DNA of 40,464 nt from a virus, in IMG/VR virus record IMGVR_UViG_3300032893_000823, positions 1 through 40,464 of that record. The stretch is one strand, 5' to 3'. This document shows, piece after piece, positions 14,218-22,392 of the stretch. The notes below the pieces were generated by a model. The model made no database searches. It saw only the letters and a list, made by a program, of their open reading frames with translations, and was not told the DNA's origin. The position numbers and the translations under genes were made by a program. The first letter of the stretch is position 1. Each line of letters begins with the position of its first letter.

Positions 14218-14335
14218 CCCCATATTTTCTTCGGCCTGCCGCAGCCATAATAGCCCCAGCGCGGGCCTTCGATAAACCTTCCGACTTCATAATTTTAGAT
14301 GCCCCTGATGCGAAGCGTGATCCGTCTCCTAGCAT
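14150..14335 (-). CDS. 61-residue basic Ala/Gly-rich phage protein
   Basis: The start at 14335 follows AGGAGACAGGAAC and overlaps the end of the lipoprotein gene; starts at 14353 and 14359 lack a ribosome site. The product has SKARAGAIMAAAGRRKYGAK and is strongly basic, a type of small protein I have seen repeatedly in phage structural operons without a known role. It is the last gene of the leftward operon, tail to tail with the SpoVG-like gene. Confidence 0.65.
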   Translation of the reverse strand: MLGDGSRFASGASKIMKSEGLSKARAGAIMAAAGRRKYGAKRMAHWSAAGRHRANKGAAGE

Positions 14336-14571
14336 GTTCCTGTCTCCTGACATTTCCACTGAAGATAATTATTAAGGTATCGCGGTGAGAATTCGGTGCC
14401 GGCAAAGGGTGCTGCCTCGTTGGCCTTGAGCTCCACAATGTCAACTCCGACAAGTGGTGCTGGGGCTGGCATCTTATGAACGCAGCTAGTTACGAAGACG
14501 CTGAATAGCAGCATTAATGGCAGCAGCATCCCCACTTGCCACGGCGTTTGAGATTTCCTTTTTGATAGCAT
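14329..14571 (-). CDS. Outer-membrane spanin-like lipoprotein (Rz1-like)
   Basis: The 80-residue product has a signal peptide with basic start (MLSKRKSQ), a hydrophobic run and a lipobox VTSC at about 27-30, so the Cys should be lipidated after export. A Pro-rich stretch (PAPAPLVG) follows. Its start is nested in another frame inside the gene at 14486-14662, the classic arrangement of an o-spanin inside an i-spanin. The pair would link inner and outer membranes and disrupt the outer membrane at lysis, which implies a Gram-negative host. Confidence 0.7.
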   Translation of the reverse strand: MLSKRKSQTPWQVGMLLPLMLLFSVFVTSCVHKMPAPAPLVGVDIVELKANEAAPFAGTEFSPRYLNNYLQWKCQETGTC

Positions 14572-14662
14572 TTAGCTCGGCCTCCTTAGCAGATGCATTG
14601 TCTGCCCACAACTTCAGAACCATCACAATCAAAGTAAATAATCCACCTATGGCCGCCCACAT
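14486..14662 (-). CDS. Inner-membrane spanin-like protein (Rz-like)
   Basis: The ATG at 14662 follows AAAGGTG. The 58-residue product has one N-terminal membrane helix (AAIGGLFTLIVMVLKLW) and then a charged helical part (ASAKEAELNAIKKEISNAV) that would lie in the periplasm. Short i-spanins look like this, and the overlapping lipoprotein gene in another frame supports the call. It is shorter than classical Rz, so a holin-accessory role is an alternative. Confidence 0.55.
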   Translation of the reverse strand: MWAAIGGLFTLIVMVLKLWADNASAKEAELNAIKKEISNAVASGDAAAINAAIQRLRN

Positions 14663-14663
14663 A

Positions 14664-14897
14664 TTACACCTTTGGGGCAGCTGGAGTTGGAAGATCTGGT
14701 ACGTTGTAGCCGGGGTCATTCACTTTCACGATGGTACGCAGGATGCCGTAGACAGCGTTGATGCCGGCAATGACGTAGATAGCTATGGTGGCAGGAATGA
14801 CATTAGTAAGGGAGCCAACAAGGGCCGCCACATTGACGACGCACGTCAGGATAAATTCGGTTGTTTGAATTCCTTTAGAAACAGTTGGGGTAGCCAT
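14664..14897 (-). CDS. Holin-like two-helix membrane protein
   Basis: The 77-residue product opens MATPTVSKGIQTTEF and has two hydrophobic segments at about 15-35 and 36-58, then a polar Pro-rich tail. Size, topology and position next to the spanin pair match a phage holin, which forms holes in the inner membrane to time lysis. The start follows AAGGAGGAACC. Confidence 0.65.
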   Translation of the reverse strand: MATPTVSKGIQTTEFILTCVVNVAALVGSLTNVIPATIAIYVIAGINAVYGILRTIVKVNDPGYNVPDLPTPAAPKV

Positions 14898-14906
14898 GGT
14901 TCCTCC

Positions 14907-15938
14907 TTAATTGATCCAGCCTGGTTTAGTTAAAGAGTCGATGAGACTGTGTATGTTGCGTCCGATGTCATTCCTGTATTGCATGTCAGGAATGCGAAGG
15001 TTGCCAACGGTACGGTACATGCGCCTGACAGCCTCATTGGGGTCAATGCCACGCGCTGTCACATAGCCGACAAGACCCCTGTGGCCTGCTGCATAAGTGC
15101 TGTCTTTCAAAGATACGTCAGCGAGCCACAGGTGTTTGAGATTGGCGGGAATGATGCCGTCTATGGGGATTTGGCGACTTACGAGGTTATGGGGGTATGG
15201 AGGAATAGATACCTGAATGCCGCAAGCCCAAGGTGATAGGGTAACGATGGGCTTTGATGTCTCATCAAATAGGCGCAGCAAGATGTCGGCGGCCGAAATG
15301 TTTGTGTTCTCATAAAGGACAAAGCTGTGCGGATGGGCAAAGCTGGCGAAGATTTCTTTGACGTAGTAGGAGTCTGCGTCGACAACAGCATGCACATGCA
15401 CACATCCGCGATGGTTGACTTTCTTTAGAGTCTTTTCAAGAGGCCGCAAGAAGGTTTCCTCAGTGCGGGGCATGAGGCTGCGAAAGTCGCTCACCAGGCC
15501 CGTGCAGAGAAGATCACTCCCGCCGCCGCCCGCCATAAACCTGCGGTAGACAAGGGAAGTGTAGGAGGCTGTGAAAGAGGAGCCATTGAACCAGGCGCTG
15601 ATGTAAAAATGGGTGCCGTTGATTGGGGTTGTGGGCCAGCCTAGAGATGTGATGATCTGCTGACGGTAGTTGTCATCGGTCTCTAGCATCGATGACCACC
15701 GGCTGGGCCCTAGGACCTTGAAGCCCTCCGAGCGAATCTGGTCAGCTTCGGTGCCGAATCTGTTATGATCGTAGATGGCGACATTGGGTATCCAGCGTTC
15801 ATCTTTGTTGAATAGTTTGACTAGACCGGAGCCTGCCTGGGATGGAGAGAAGTATCGAACATCGTGACCTTCCATTTCAGCACGCATCGCTAAACCTAAG
15901 GTCATATTAGTCTCTGATACGAATAAGAAATTAGCCAC
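14907..15938 (-). CDS. ATP-grasp protein resembling phosphoribosylamine-glycine ligase (PurD)
   Basis: The 343-residue protein begins with a Rossmann-like segment and has VLGPSRWSSMLETDDN (about 76-90), which resembles the PurD entry to the ATP-grasp fold. Near the end, YVTARGIDPNEAVRRMYRTV and YRNDIG match the PurD C-terminal domain. The middle is divergent, so a changed substrate is likely. PurD joins glycine to phosphoribosylamine in purine synthesis; ATP-grasp relatives join many acids to amines. It is translated from a GTG after GGAAGGA and lies between an HNH gene and the holin, an unusual place for a metabolic enzyme. It may modify a virion component or the cell wall. Confidence 0.65.
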   Translation of the reverse strand: MANFLFVSETNMTLGLAMRAEMEGHDVRYFSPSQAGSGLVKLFNKDERWIPNVAIYDHNRFGTEADQIRSEGFKVLGPSRWSSMLETDDNYRQQIITSLGWPTTPINGTHFYISAWFNGSSFTASYTSLVYRRFMAGGGGSDLLCTGLVSDFRSLMPRTEETFLRPLEKTLKKVNHRGCVHVHAVVDADSYYVKEIFASFAHPHSFVLYENTNISAADILLRLFDETSKPIVTLSPWACGIQVSIPPYPHNLVSRQIPIDGIIPANLKHLWLADVSLKDSTYAAGHRGLVGYVTARGIDPNEAVRRMYRTVGNLRIPDMQYRNDIGRNIHSLIDSLTKPGWIN

Positions 15939-15958
15939 GTCGCGTCCTTCCTGTTCTT

Positions 15959-15977
15959 AGTATAGCATAGATGTCAA
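15959..15977 (-). promoter_or_regulatory. Possible extended -10 promoter before the ATP-grasp gene
   Basis: On the minus strand TGCTATACT (-10 at 15964-15959) lies about 20 bases before the GTG start. A TTGACA (15977-15972) sits only seven bases upstream, the same odd spacing as at 1048. The -10 match is fair and the activity uncertain. Confidence 0.35.
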
Positions 15978-16045
15978 TGACGACTAGCCGACCTGTCTAG
16001 CATCCACAAAAATAAAACTATTCCAATCACAATGGTTAAGAACAT
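15974..16045 (-). CDS. 23-residue membrane micropeptide
   Basis: Directly after the HNH gene stop, AAGGAG is followed nine bases later by an ATG opening a 23-codon frame: one hydrophobic helix (FLTIVIGIVLFLWML) and a polar tail (DRSASRH). The good ribosome site and clear transmembrane composition support it; the size argues for caution. It could be a lysis helper. Confidence 0.45.
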   Translation of the reverse strand: MFLTIVIGIVLFLWMLDRSASRH

Positions 16046-16048
16046 CGC

Positions 16049-16516
16049 TTATTTCTCCTTCTTTATAAATCTCCCTGTTTTAGGGTCTATCGGAGTGCCC
16101 CCTGAGTGGTAACGTCTCTTGTTATGCTCGCTAAACCTTTTTAATGCTTCCTCTGAATAAGCACCCTCTTTTCCTTTGTTCCAAGCAGGATGATATTTGG
16201 AGTGCTCTTTGTGTGTCTTGCATAATACTAAGTTCTCTAGACGGTTATCACTCCTAATTCCATTAATATGATGAATTTCTTCTCCAGGCAGCAGATACCT
16301 ACCTAAATGTTTTTCCATTACAAGACGATGTTCAAGAACATAATTGACGTATGCTTTAGGATGCCCAGGGCAATATATAGAAACATATCCGTTACCTGAC
16401 TTCTTTTTGCCACCAGTCCAATTATGATTTTTTTCTCCTGCGTTCTCCCCAGGTTTAAATTCAGTATCTGGCGAAGACCGAAACCCCTTTACAAATCTGC
16501 CAAACTCGTCTCTCAT
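16049..16516 (-). CDS. HNH homing endonuclease, free-standing
   Basis: The 155-residue protein has an HNH_3-type core: YVLEHRLVMEKHLGR (about 59-73), EIHHINGIRSDNRLENL (80-96) and a following His-rich segment (HKEHSKYH). An N-terminal piece (DEFGRFVKG) and a C-terminal IDPKTGRFIKK resemble NUMOD-like DNA-binding elements. The start at 16516 is chosen because AAAGGCGG lies just before it and the transcript from the adjoining promoter would begin past the upstream ATG at 16534. It is more AT-rich than its neighbours and carries its own promoter inside the late operon, typical of a selfish insertion. Confidence 0.85.
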   Translation of the reverse strand: MRDEFGRFVKGFRSSPDTEFKPGENAGEKNHNWTGGKKKSGNGYVSIYCPGHPKAYVNYVLEHRLVMEKHLGRYLLPGEEIHHINGIRSDNRLENLVLCKTHKEHSKYHPAWNKGKEGAYSEEALKRFSEHNKRRYHSGGTPIDPKTGRFIKKEK

Positions 16517-16538
16517 ATACACCGCCTTTCGCATATCT

Positions 16539-16566
16539 ATTATACTTCAGGCGGGTAGTTTGTCAA
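16539..16566 (-). promoter_or_regulatory. Consensus promoter TTGACA-16-TATAAT for the HNH gene
   Basis: On the minus strand TTGACA (16566-16561) and TATAAT (16544-16539) are perfect, 16 bases apart. The -35 box overlaps the stop codon of the gene that ends at 16563. Transcription would start about 16532, just before the HNH ribosome site. Confidence 0.75.
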
Positions 16567-18467
16567 GAGCTGTTTTCTTGTTTTTGTTGGTAATCTGACA
16601 TTCCTCCTCCAGCAGCCCAACTAGCTGGATTGACTGTGCCAGCAAGATACTTTGCAGCCGGTGACTGTAGCAGTTGACGAGAGCCTGTTGGCAAAACTCC
16701 TTTATCGGTTAGAGCTTCTATAAGTTTGCGTTGAATGCCTTTCGAAGAAACTAAATTGATTCCAATAGCTCCCAGACCGGCTACAGCTTGCATTGCTGGA
16801 TGGGAAGCAACTGCTCCTGCAATACCAGGAAGATGCTCTCCAAGAACTTCAGCAGCGACGGGAACTAAAGAAGCCTGGGCAAAGTGACCATGAGGCCCGA
16901 AATCATTAAGGCCGTCTATGGAAGATAAATCTTTAACTTGTTTGGTATAATTATTAGGCAACCCATATTTAGAGAATTCTTGGTCGACTATTGATGGAGC
17001 TTGGTAAGCATCAGTAGATTGGGGGTAACGAAAATGGTTGAGTATCTTTTCGCCTGTCTGGTCGCCAGCTTTTCCACTACCACTAATTCCTCCAAAAAGA
17101 TTGCCAGCGACTTCAGGACTTTTTAGTTTGCTATATGATTGCCATGCAGAATCAGCTTTAGCAAAATCAGCGTCGTGTGCTGCTAGCACTTTAGAGACGT
17201 CGCTAGCCATACCAGAAGATGTCGCCATGCCCATGCCATTAAGTGTCTTATGCAAAGAGCCCAGCTGGCTGACTGTTACAGGAGAGCCGCTTTTAAGGCG
17301 GTCAATAGCGTCGTTTATGGTGACGGTGCGTAGAGGATTAGCGTCACTGGTTGTATTGACTGTGCGTACAGCTGCAATGCGCTGTTGCCCTGTATTAGGA
17401 TCAGTTACAAAGTGTTGCATTTCTTTGGAGACGTTAGGCCCTTCTTTGGAAGTTACAACACCTGTTTGACTGTGCTGTCCTGCTTCTGTAAGTTCATTGC
17501 CATATTGGTCAAGGATGCCAGTTCCCCGCGGAGGAACATAGGTATGAGTCATCGACATGCTATTTACGTTGGCAGGCTCCTTCCACAAAGGTGTGTTGCC
17601 AATAGCACTGGCGATCTCAGGGCTTTCTCCCATCAGTCTGTTTTGCAGGGAGGTTACAAGGTCTGTGCCATTGACGTCGATGGGTACGTGTGGATTAACC
17701 ATCGTTGTATTGCCATTAGTATACGCTTTCTGATACAGGCTACGAGCCATCTTGCCGATGCTCTGGATGCCGGCAGCTATCTTGTTGCCGAGTTGAGAAC
17801 CATATTCGCCGATGTTTTCTGCAACCTCCTTACTGTAGATATTTGGATTATTAGAAAAATGCTGCATAGCTGGGATCGGTTTACCTGCCATGGGCGCAGC
17901 TCCAATAATTCTTTTAAGAGCTTGCTGCCTAATAGCATTCCCCGCTGCCCCAGAAACTCCTGCTGTAACATCTCCGGCACCTCTTGCGGGATTAAACGGA
18001 ATGGCCATACTTCCGGCAAAACCAAGCGCCTGGGATGTTGGTTCAGATAATCCTCTTGATGCAGCTAAGTCCCCAATCTGCATAGGTCGAACTTGACCAG
18101 CGTCCACGTCAGGCTCGGCCTTGTTTCCTGGAAGTAAAGCATCTCCTACGCGAGCAAAGGAATTTTCTAAGCCCTGACCAAAATTACTGGCAGCACGCAG
18201 AGCGATAGTAGGAGCACCTAAAAACATGGAACGGATAGGATGGTTCTCAGCATCCTCACCCATACCTGCAAATATGTTAGGGTTATTCCATTGACGTCCT
18301 TGCACACGCCGCTGCAACACGCTTTGCATTCTGTTAGCAGCCATTTGTTTGTCGAATGCTGCATCATCAGCAGAAGCGGTGCCTGTGTCTGCGGAGTCTC
18401 CAGAATTTCCATAAACTTGTGCAAAAAGCTGGTCAGCTACTTGTTCATCATTTTGCGGCTTACCCAT
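16563..18467 (-). CDS. Large virion protein, putative ejection protein 1
   Basis: The 634-residue protein is rich in Ala, Gly, Ser and Asn with scattered amphipathic segments (ARVGDALLPG, LGFAGSMAIPFNP, GAVASHPAMQAVAGLGAIGIN). I recognise no domain. Its size and its place after the tail-hub-like gene, as the third of three Ala/Gln-rich genes, match the order of podovirus internal or ejection proteins, which enter the cell with the DNA. Its ATG overlaps the stop of the preceding gene (TAATG), so translation is coupled. Confidence 0.5.
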   Translation of the reverse strand: MGKPQNDEQVADQLFAQVYGNSGDSADTGTASADDAAFDKQMAANRMQSVLQRRVQGRQWNNPNIFAGMGEDAENHPIRSMFLGAPTIALRAASNFGQGLENSFARVGDALLPGNKAEPDVDAGQVRPMQIGDLAASRGLSEPTSQALGFAGSMAIPFNPARGAGDVTAGVSGAAGNAIRQQALKRIIGAAPMAGKPIPAMQHFSNNPNIYSKEVAENIGEYGSQLGNKIAAGIQSIGKMARSLYQKAYTNGNTTMVNPHVPIDVNGTDLVTSLQNRLMGESPEIASAIGNTPLWKEPANVNSMSMTHTYVPPRGTGILDQYGNELTEAGQHSQTGVVTSKEGPNVSKEMQHFVTDPNTGQQRIAAVRTVNTTSDANPLRTVTINDAIDRLKSGSPVTVSQLGSLHKTLNGMGMATSSGMASDVSKVLAAHDADFAKADSAWQSYSKLKSPEVAGNLFGGISGSGKAGDQTGEKILNHFRYPQSTDAYQAPSIVDQEFSKYGLPNNYTKQVKDLSSIDGLNDFGPHGHFAQASLVPVAAEVLGEHLPGIAGAVASHPAMQAVAGLGAIGINLVSSKGIQRKLIEALTDKGVLPTGSRQLLQSPAAKYLAGTVNPASWAAGGGMSDYQQKQENSS

Positions 18468-19672
18468 TATAAATCACCCATTTTTTGATGGTAGCGTCTA
18501 AGTTGAGCGTTTATTCTAGCATCGCTCCATCCTTGATTCTTTAACTGTTGCGTAATTTGATCGTCGCCTTGGCCTATCATTCTGCTCTGATTAAGCATCA
18601 TAGCCCAATCCATCGGCTTGTCTCCTGGCAATGTTCCCATATTCTCTAGACGTCTGAAAAGGATAGCGTTGGTGACGGCAGAGTGGTAGCGGTTAGGCAT
18701 ACCTTCTTTGACACCTTGTAACTCGACAGTGTTGGGACGACCACGGTTGATGTCGGATGTTAAGCTGTTAGCTAGCGTATTGAGGGAATCGTCGAAACCT
18801 GCGATGGAACTGTTGGGTTTCACCTCTCCAAGGAACTTCCCTCCGAAGCCCTTGATGCCAGCTTCGACTTCGCTAGCAGCGGGGCCGCCTTGTTCCTGGA
18901 TAGCTTGGTTTAAGGATGCCTTGAGGTCCTTAAGGTTTTGCTTGTAGGGAGCAAGAGCCATCTGCTTCTGGCCGTACTCGCTGCCTGCAACACCAGCCAT
19001 AGCTTCGCGATATTTTGCGGCGGGGTTAGTAAACCCTACTCGCATATTTCCCATATCCATATCATAATTAGACATCATGGGAGGAGCATTAGCCATGTCT
19101 TGTACTTGAGGCTGCTGAGCTTGTCCTCCTAGTTGCTGTCCTGTCTGCTGACTCCCTTGCTGCGCTTGCTGCATCATTTGAATATATTTTTGTGGGTTAC
19201 GCATCTGGTCGGCTTTAATAGCATTGACTTGAGCTGTTGCGTTAGCTTCGTTTGCTTGGGCCCCCTGCGCCTGCGCTGGAGTGACTTCTCCTGCCTGAGG
19301 AGCCATCGCTCCTGCCAGCTGCTGGTAACGCTCGTCGCTGTCTTTTCCTATCTGAGCTAGGTCTTGGAATCCCTGCTGCTGATCTCCTCCGTGAAGCCCA
19401 TCCATTTGGTCCTTGAGGGCTATGGCGGCAGCTTGAGGATTGTTGCCGAGGTTTCGCTTGATGTCGATAAGAGCTTTGGTGAAATCAGCTTTACGTTGCC
19501 AATGGGCCTTCATCTGCTCAGTATCAGCATTCTGCTGCATGGTTTTGTAGTAGCGAGCTGTGAGTTGCATAGCCTGCTCTCGCTGGATAGTTTGGGTAAT
19601 GCTATCTCCAGCATCAGCTATCATTTTAGCTGTAGGGTCTTCTTGTTGGTACATTATTTGAGTTGCGCCCAT
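18467..19672 (-). CDS. Gln-rich virion protein, putative ejection protein 2
   Basis: The 401-residue product has a helical N-terminal part (to about 120, e.g. QREQAMQLTARYYKTMQQ) and a long Gln/Ala/Gly-rich middle (around 150-190, QQAQQGSQQTGQQLGGQAQQ) that is probably disordered. The C-terminus is helical. The start follows AAGGAGAAAAT. Gene order with its neighbours suggests a protein packed in the head and ejected with DNA; no family is recognised. Confidence 0.5.
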   Translation of the reverse strand: MGATQIMYQQEDPTAKMIADAGDSITQTIQREQAMQLTARYYKTMQQNADTEQMKAHWQRKADFTKALIDIKRNLGNNPQAAAIALKDQMDGLHGGDQQQGFQDLAQIGKDSDERYQQLAGAMAPQAGEVTPAQAQGAQANEANATAQVNAIKADQMRNPQKYIQMMQQAQQGSQQTGQQLGGQAQQPQVQDMANAPPMMSNYDMDMGNMRVGFTNPAAKYREAMAGVAGSEYGQKQMALAPYKQNLKDLKASLNQAIQEQGGPAASEVEAGIKGFGGKFLGEVKPNSSIAGFDDSLNTLANSLTSDINRGRPNTVELQGVKEGMPNRYHSAVTNAILFRRLENMGTLPGDKPMDWAMMLNQSRMIGQGDDQITQQLKNQGWSDARINAQLRRYHQKMGDL

Positions 19673-19681
19673 ATTTTCTCC

Positions 19682-20530
19682 TTATGCTCCTGCCATAGAT
19701 GCAAAACTCCATTGATTTGGGTCTGAATTAAGCTCGGCGCTGCTGGGACCTTGATAGGGAGATGTGCCTCCGCCAAATGCTTCAAGCGCTGATGGTTGCC
19801 ATCCAGCACTGCTTCCGGGGCCACCACCACTCATAGCGCTTGCAACATTAGCTGCCGTCTGTATCCCGGCAAGAACATTCTGGAAAGGAGAAGATTGAGG
19901 CTGGAGCGCTTGTGTCTGAATACCTAAGTAGTTTAACATTTGATTGACATTCTGTTGATAGAGTTGGTTGCCCTGAATGAAGGCTGTGTATTGTTTATCG
20001 AGACCAGCTTGCTGAATTTCTCTTGGAACAGCCTGGATAGCTTCTGATCCTTGGTAGTATTGATTTGCCCCTTGAAGTGCATTGAGAGCATTAACCTGCC
20101 CCTGCTGCTGGTATCCTACGCGCATCTGATCTAGGTTGTTCTGCTCAGTGTTGAGAGCGCGAGCCAGGACATTCCCCTGTTCAGAGGAGAAGGATGGCAT
20201 AGATTCACGTAGATAGGGAGCAACATTCTGCTCCCAGTTGCGCATCGCGGGAGCTTGAATATTTGTATCAAATTGGTTGTTGATGTCTGAAGGGCTGTAT
20301 GTGCCTATCTGACTGTAGGTATTTCCGGCAAGGGCATTTATACGGGCATTTTGGTCTACGACACCCTGCTCGCCAGCTGTGATCGGGGCAGTAAGGTTGC
20401 CTTTATATATGTACTGCGAAGGCCCAGCAGCTAAATTCTGGTTAAACTGCGGTACTAGGTTGCCTTCTACAGACTGCTGGCCGCTGTCTAAAGTAGAATA
20501 ACTTTTGGCAGAACTGTCAAAAAATCCCAT
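19682..20530 (-). CDS. Virion protein, putative ejection protein 3
   Basis: The 282-residue protein opens MGFFDSSAKSYSTLDSGQQS, a type of opening I associate with small internal or tail-tip proteins of short-tailed phages. It continues with Gln/Asn-rich helices (EQNNLDQMRVGYQQQGQVNALNA cut into two helical stretches) and a Gly/Ser-rich end. It has a good ribosome site (AAGGAG). It most likely works with the two genes downstream in DNA delivery. Confidence 0.5.
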   Translation of the reverse strand: MGFFDSSAKSYSTLDSGQQSVEGNLVPQFNQNLAAGPSQYIYKGNLTAPITAGEQGVVDQNARINALAGNTYSQIGTYSPSDINNQFDTNIQAPAMRNWEQNVAPYLRESMPSFSSEQGNVLARALNTEQNNLDQMRVGYQQQGQVNALNALQGANQYYQGSEAIQAVPREIQQAGLDKQYTAFIQGNQLYQQNVNQMLNYLGIQTQALQPQSSPFQNVLAGIQTAANVASAMSGGGPGSSAGWQPSALEAFGGGTSPYQGPSSAELNSDPNQWSFASMAGA

Positions 20531-20540
20531 AGTAAACTCC

Positions 20541-20795
20541 TTATGTCGTCGTAATAGCCGTTATCACGCCACTGGTTATAAATACGTGCCCCACCGCTGT
20601 GATGCTAAAGCTGCCCGACGTTCCCTTGTTGATGGCCTGTGTTAGCCCGTTGATCGAAGTGAAGTGTCCCTGCACAATCTGCTGCAAAACAAGCCTGTGC
20701 TGATTGAGATAGTCGAACAGCTCTTGGTCAATTTTCTGAAGGCTGTCAGGCACCCTAGGCAAAGACGTTATCGATATGTTAGATGGTACACTCAT
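20541..20795 (-). CDS. Small virion protein with MSVPSN start
   Basis: From the ATG at 20795 the product has 84 residues: MSVPSNISITSLPRVPDS, a helix (DQELFDYLNQHRLVLQQIVQ) and a short beta-rich end (GSFSITAVGHVFITSGVITA). An upstream ATG at 20825 lies inside the previous gene and has a poorer context. It is probably a tail-associated component. Its first residues resemble those of the decoration-like protein at 31587-32369. Confidence 0.55.
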   Translation of the reverse strand: MSVPSNISITSLPRVPDSLQKIDQELFDYLNQHRLVLQQIVQGHFTSINGLTQAINKGTSGSFSITAVGHVFITSGVITAITTT

Positions 20796-20796
20796 A

Positions 20797-22392
20797 TTAC
20801 CATTGTGCTCCCGGCACAAAGTCAAGTTTTGCGTATCGCACGGCTACGAAGTCGTTTAGGCCACTATTAGTGTAGCGTATACGGATGTAAGGATTGCTTA
20901 CATCCATGTCGAGCATGTAGGTCTGTGCAGTATTAGATAGTGTCACAGGCGACTGCGAAAGTTCATAGAAAGTGTTGCCATGGTCTGTCGAAGTTAAAAT
21001 GTGCATCTGGCCAGTGCCATACATCTCTGTCGTCAACCTTTGCCATCGTTGGTTGGTGACAGTGAACTCCGCGTGGTCTCCCTCTTGTGGATCAGTCTCC
21101 TTATTGCCTGTGATGTCAGGTGTGTCGTAGACGTAGGTCTGTGCTACTTGCGTACCGGCTATGCTTTGTGAATAGACTGTGATGTCAGTCTTGACAACGC
21201 GGCCCTGCACATCGCCGTAGAGCTTGGTAGCTGCCCCCTGCTGTACGTTGCAATCTCCGAAGGTGTAGTTCTGGCCGCCGAAAGGTGTCGTTATTTGTCC
21301 GTAAGTCAGCCCTGCTTCACGTCCGTAGATGGTGCCGCTGGAGTGTGCTCTGATGCGCCTTGTCCAGGCTTTATCTGCCACACGGTAGACCCAGGTGACG
21401 TTGGGGGTGGTTGATGTCCCTGTAGGAATATTGACCAGGAGTTCAGCTTCATGCTTGTCATAGTCCAGCCAGACGGTGTTGATGGCTCCTTGGTTGAGTT
21501 CGGCAAAGAGGGCTTGTTTGATTGGTTCTCCGATGGGATCAAGGTAGTATCCTCCGTAGTAGCGATAGACGTTGTTGTTGCTGATGAAGAAGTTGACTTC
21601 TTGGTAGCCGTAGGCGGCGCGACGACTGGGGATGCCCACACCGGGGACCATTTTCTGGAATTGCCACACCTGATCGCCACCTACGAAGTATTGATAGTGG
21701 ATGCTGTTCTCGAAGTAGATGACCATGCCACCGGCAAGAGGGACGGCTTGCATCAGGTTGCCTTCACCATCATCTAGGTCTTGCGCCCCCGCTACACCGC
21801 TAGAGAAGTCCTGCGTTCCTGCCGTGTAGCTGAGGGGGGCTTGAGACGACCAGCGAACCCGCTTGAAAAACTCTGCGCCATTCTCGAAGGTGTGGTAGAG
21901 ATTAAGGTAACCATTGAGTCCCTGAAGGCACCATGCGTTGAAGGTTGTGGGGCTGACAGCTGAAGCTAGGTTGGTGCCGGTATTGTTATAGGCAGTTTTT
22001 ATCTGCATCGGGTCCTTGCCGTTGGTGAAGATCATAGCATTGTTGAACATGACAGCTGACCAGTAGTCGTTGTAGGTGCCGGTGTAGGTTTGCCCATCAT
22101 TGACATAGAGGTCAGTATTGGCGTTGTACATATAGAGGTTGGTTGGGGTAGCTACTTCCAAGATTGAGATGCCAGGAAAGGTGGCAGCAAAGAGCATCGT
22201 CGGTGCTGTAGTGAAGAAGGCAGCTGTGGCGGTGGCCCACAAGGAGGTGCCATACTCTTTCTGGTTGACGCCAAAGTAGCATTTGAAGTTAGCTCCTGAG
22301 GCGGCAGCGCGGGGGTCAAGAAGCTCTGGCATCATGTCTGATTTGATGCCAAGGACTGGGGAGTAGATTTCGACTGACTGACGACGTTTCAT
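20797..22392 (-). CDS. Tail-hub/nozzle-like virion protein
   Basis: The 531-residue protein is beta-rich throughout, with repeated aromatic strand motifs (NAMIFTNGKDPMQIKTAY, NNNVYRYYGGYYLDPIGEP, VTWVYRVADKAWTRRI) and a C-terminal domain ending in RIRYTNSGLNDFVAVRYAK. This looks like the beta-propeller tail nozzle or stabilisation protein of P22-like phages (gp10 type), which closes the tail below the adaptor. Start: AGGAGTCTA before the ATG, whose first base is also the last of the upstream gene's stop. The call rests on fold-like features and gene order. Confidence 0.55.
   Translation of the reverse strand: MKRRQSVEIYSPVLGIKSDMMPELLDPRAAASGANFKCYFGVNQKEYGTSLWATATAAFFTTAPTMLFAATFPGISILEVATPTNLYMYNANTDLYVNDGQTYTGTYNDYWSAVMFNNAMIFTNGKDPMQIKTAYNNTGTNLASAVSPTTFNAWCLQGLNGYLNLYHTFENGAEFFKRVRWSSQAPLSYTAGTQDFSSGVAGAQDLDDGEGNLMQAVPLAGGMVIYFENSIHYQYFVGGDQVWQFQKMVPGVGIPSRRAAYGYQEVNFFISNNNVYRYYGGYYLDPIGEPIKQALFAELNQGAINTVWLDYDKHEAELLVNIPTGTSTTPNVTWVYRVADKAWTRRIRAHSSGTIYGREAGLTYGQITTPFGGQNYTFGDCNVQQGAATKLYGDVQGRVVKTDITVYSQSIAGTQVAQTYVYDTPDITGNKETDPQEGDHAEFTVTNQRWQRLTTEMYGTGQMHILTSTDHGNTFYELSQSPVTLSNTAQTYMLDMDVSNPYIRIRYTNSGLNDFVAVRYAKLDFVPGAQW

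Noticed and set aside
14949-15236. Plus-strand frame of 95 codons opposite the ATP-grasp gene
   Set aside because: It lies opposite a gene with recognisable motifs at both ends and has no ribosome site.
17038-18050. Long plus-strand frames (143 and 221 codons) opposite the large ejection-like gene
   Set aside because: Overlapping antisense frames with low-complexity, Cys- and Ser-rich composition, no ribosome sites and no operon context; shadows of the minus-strand gene.
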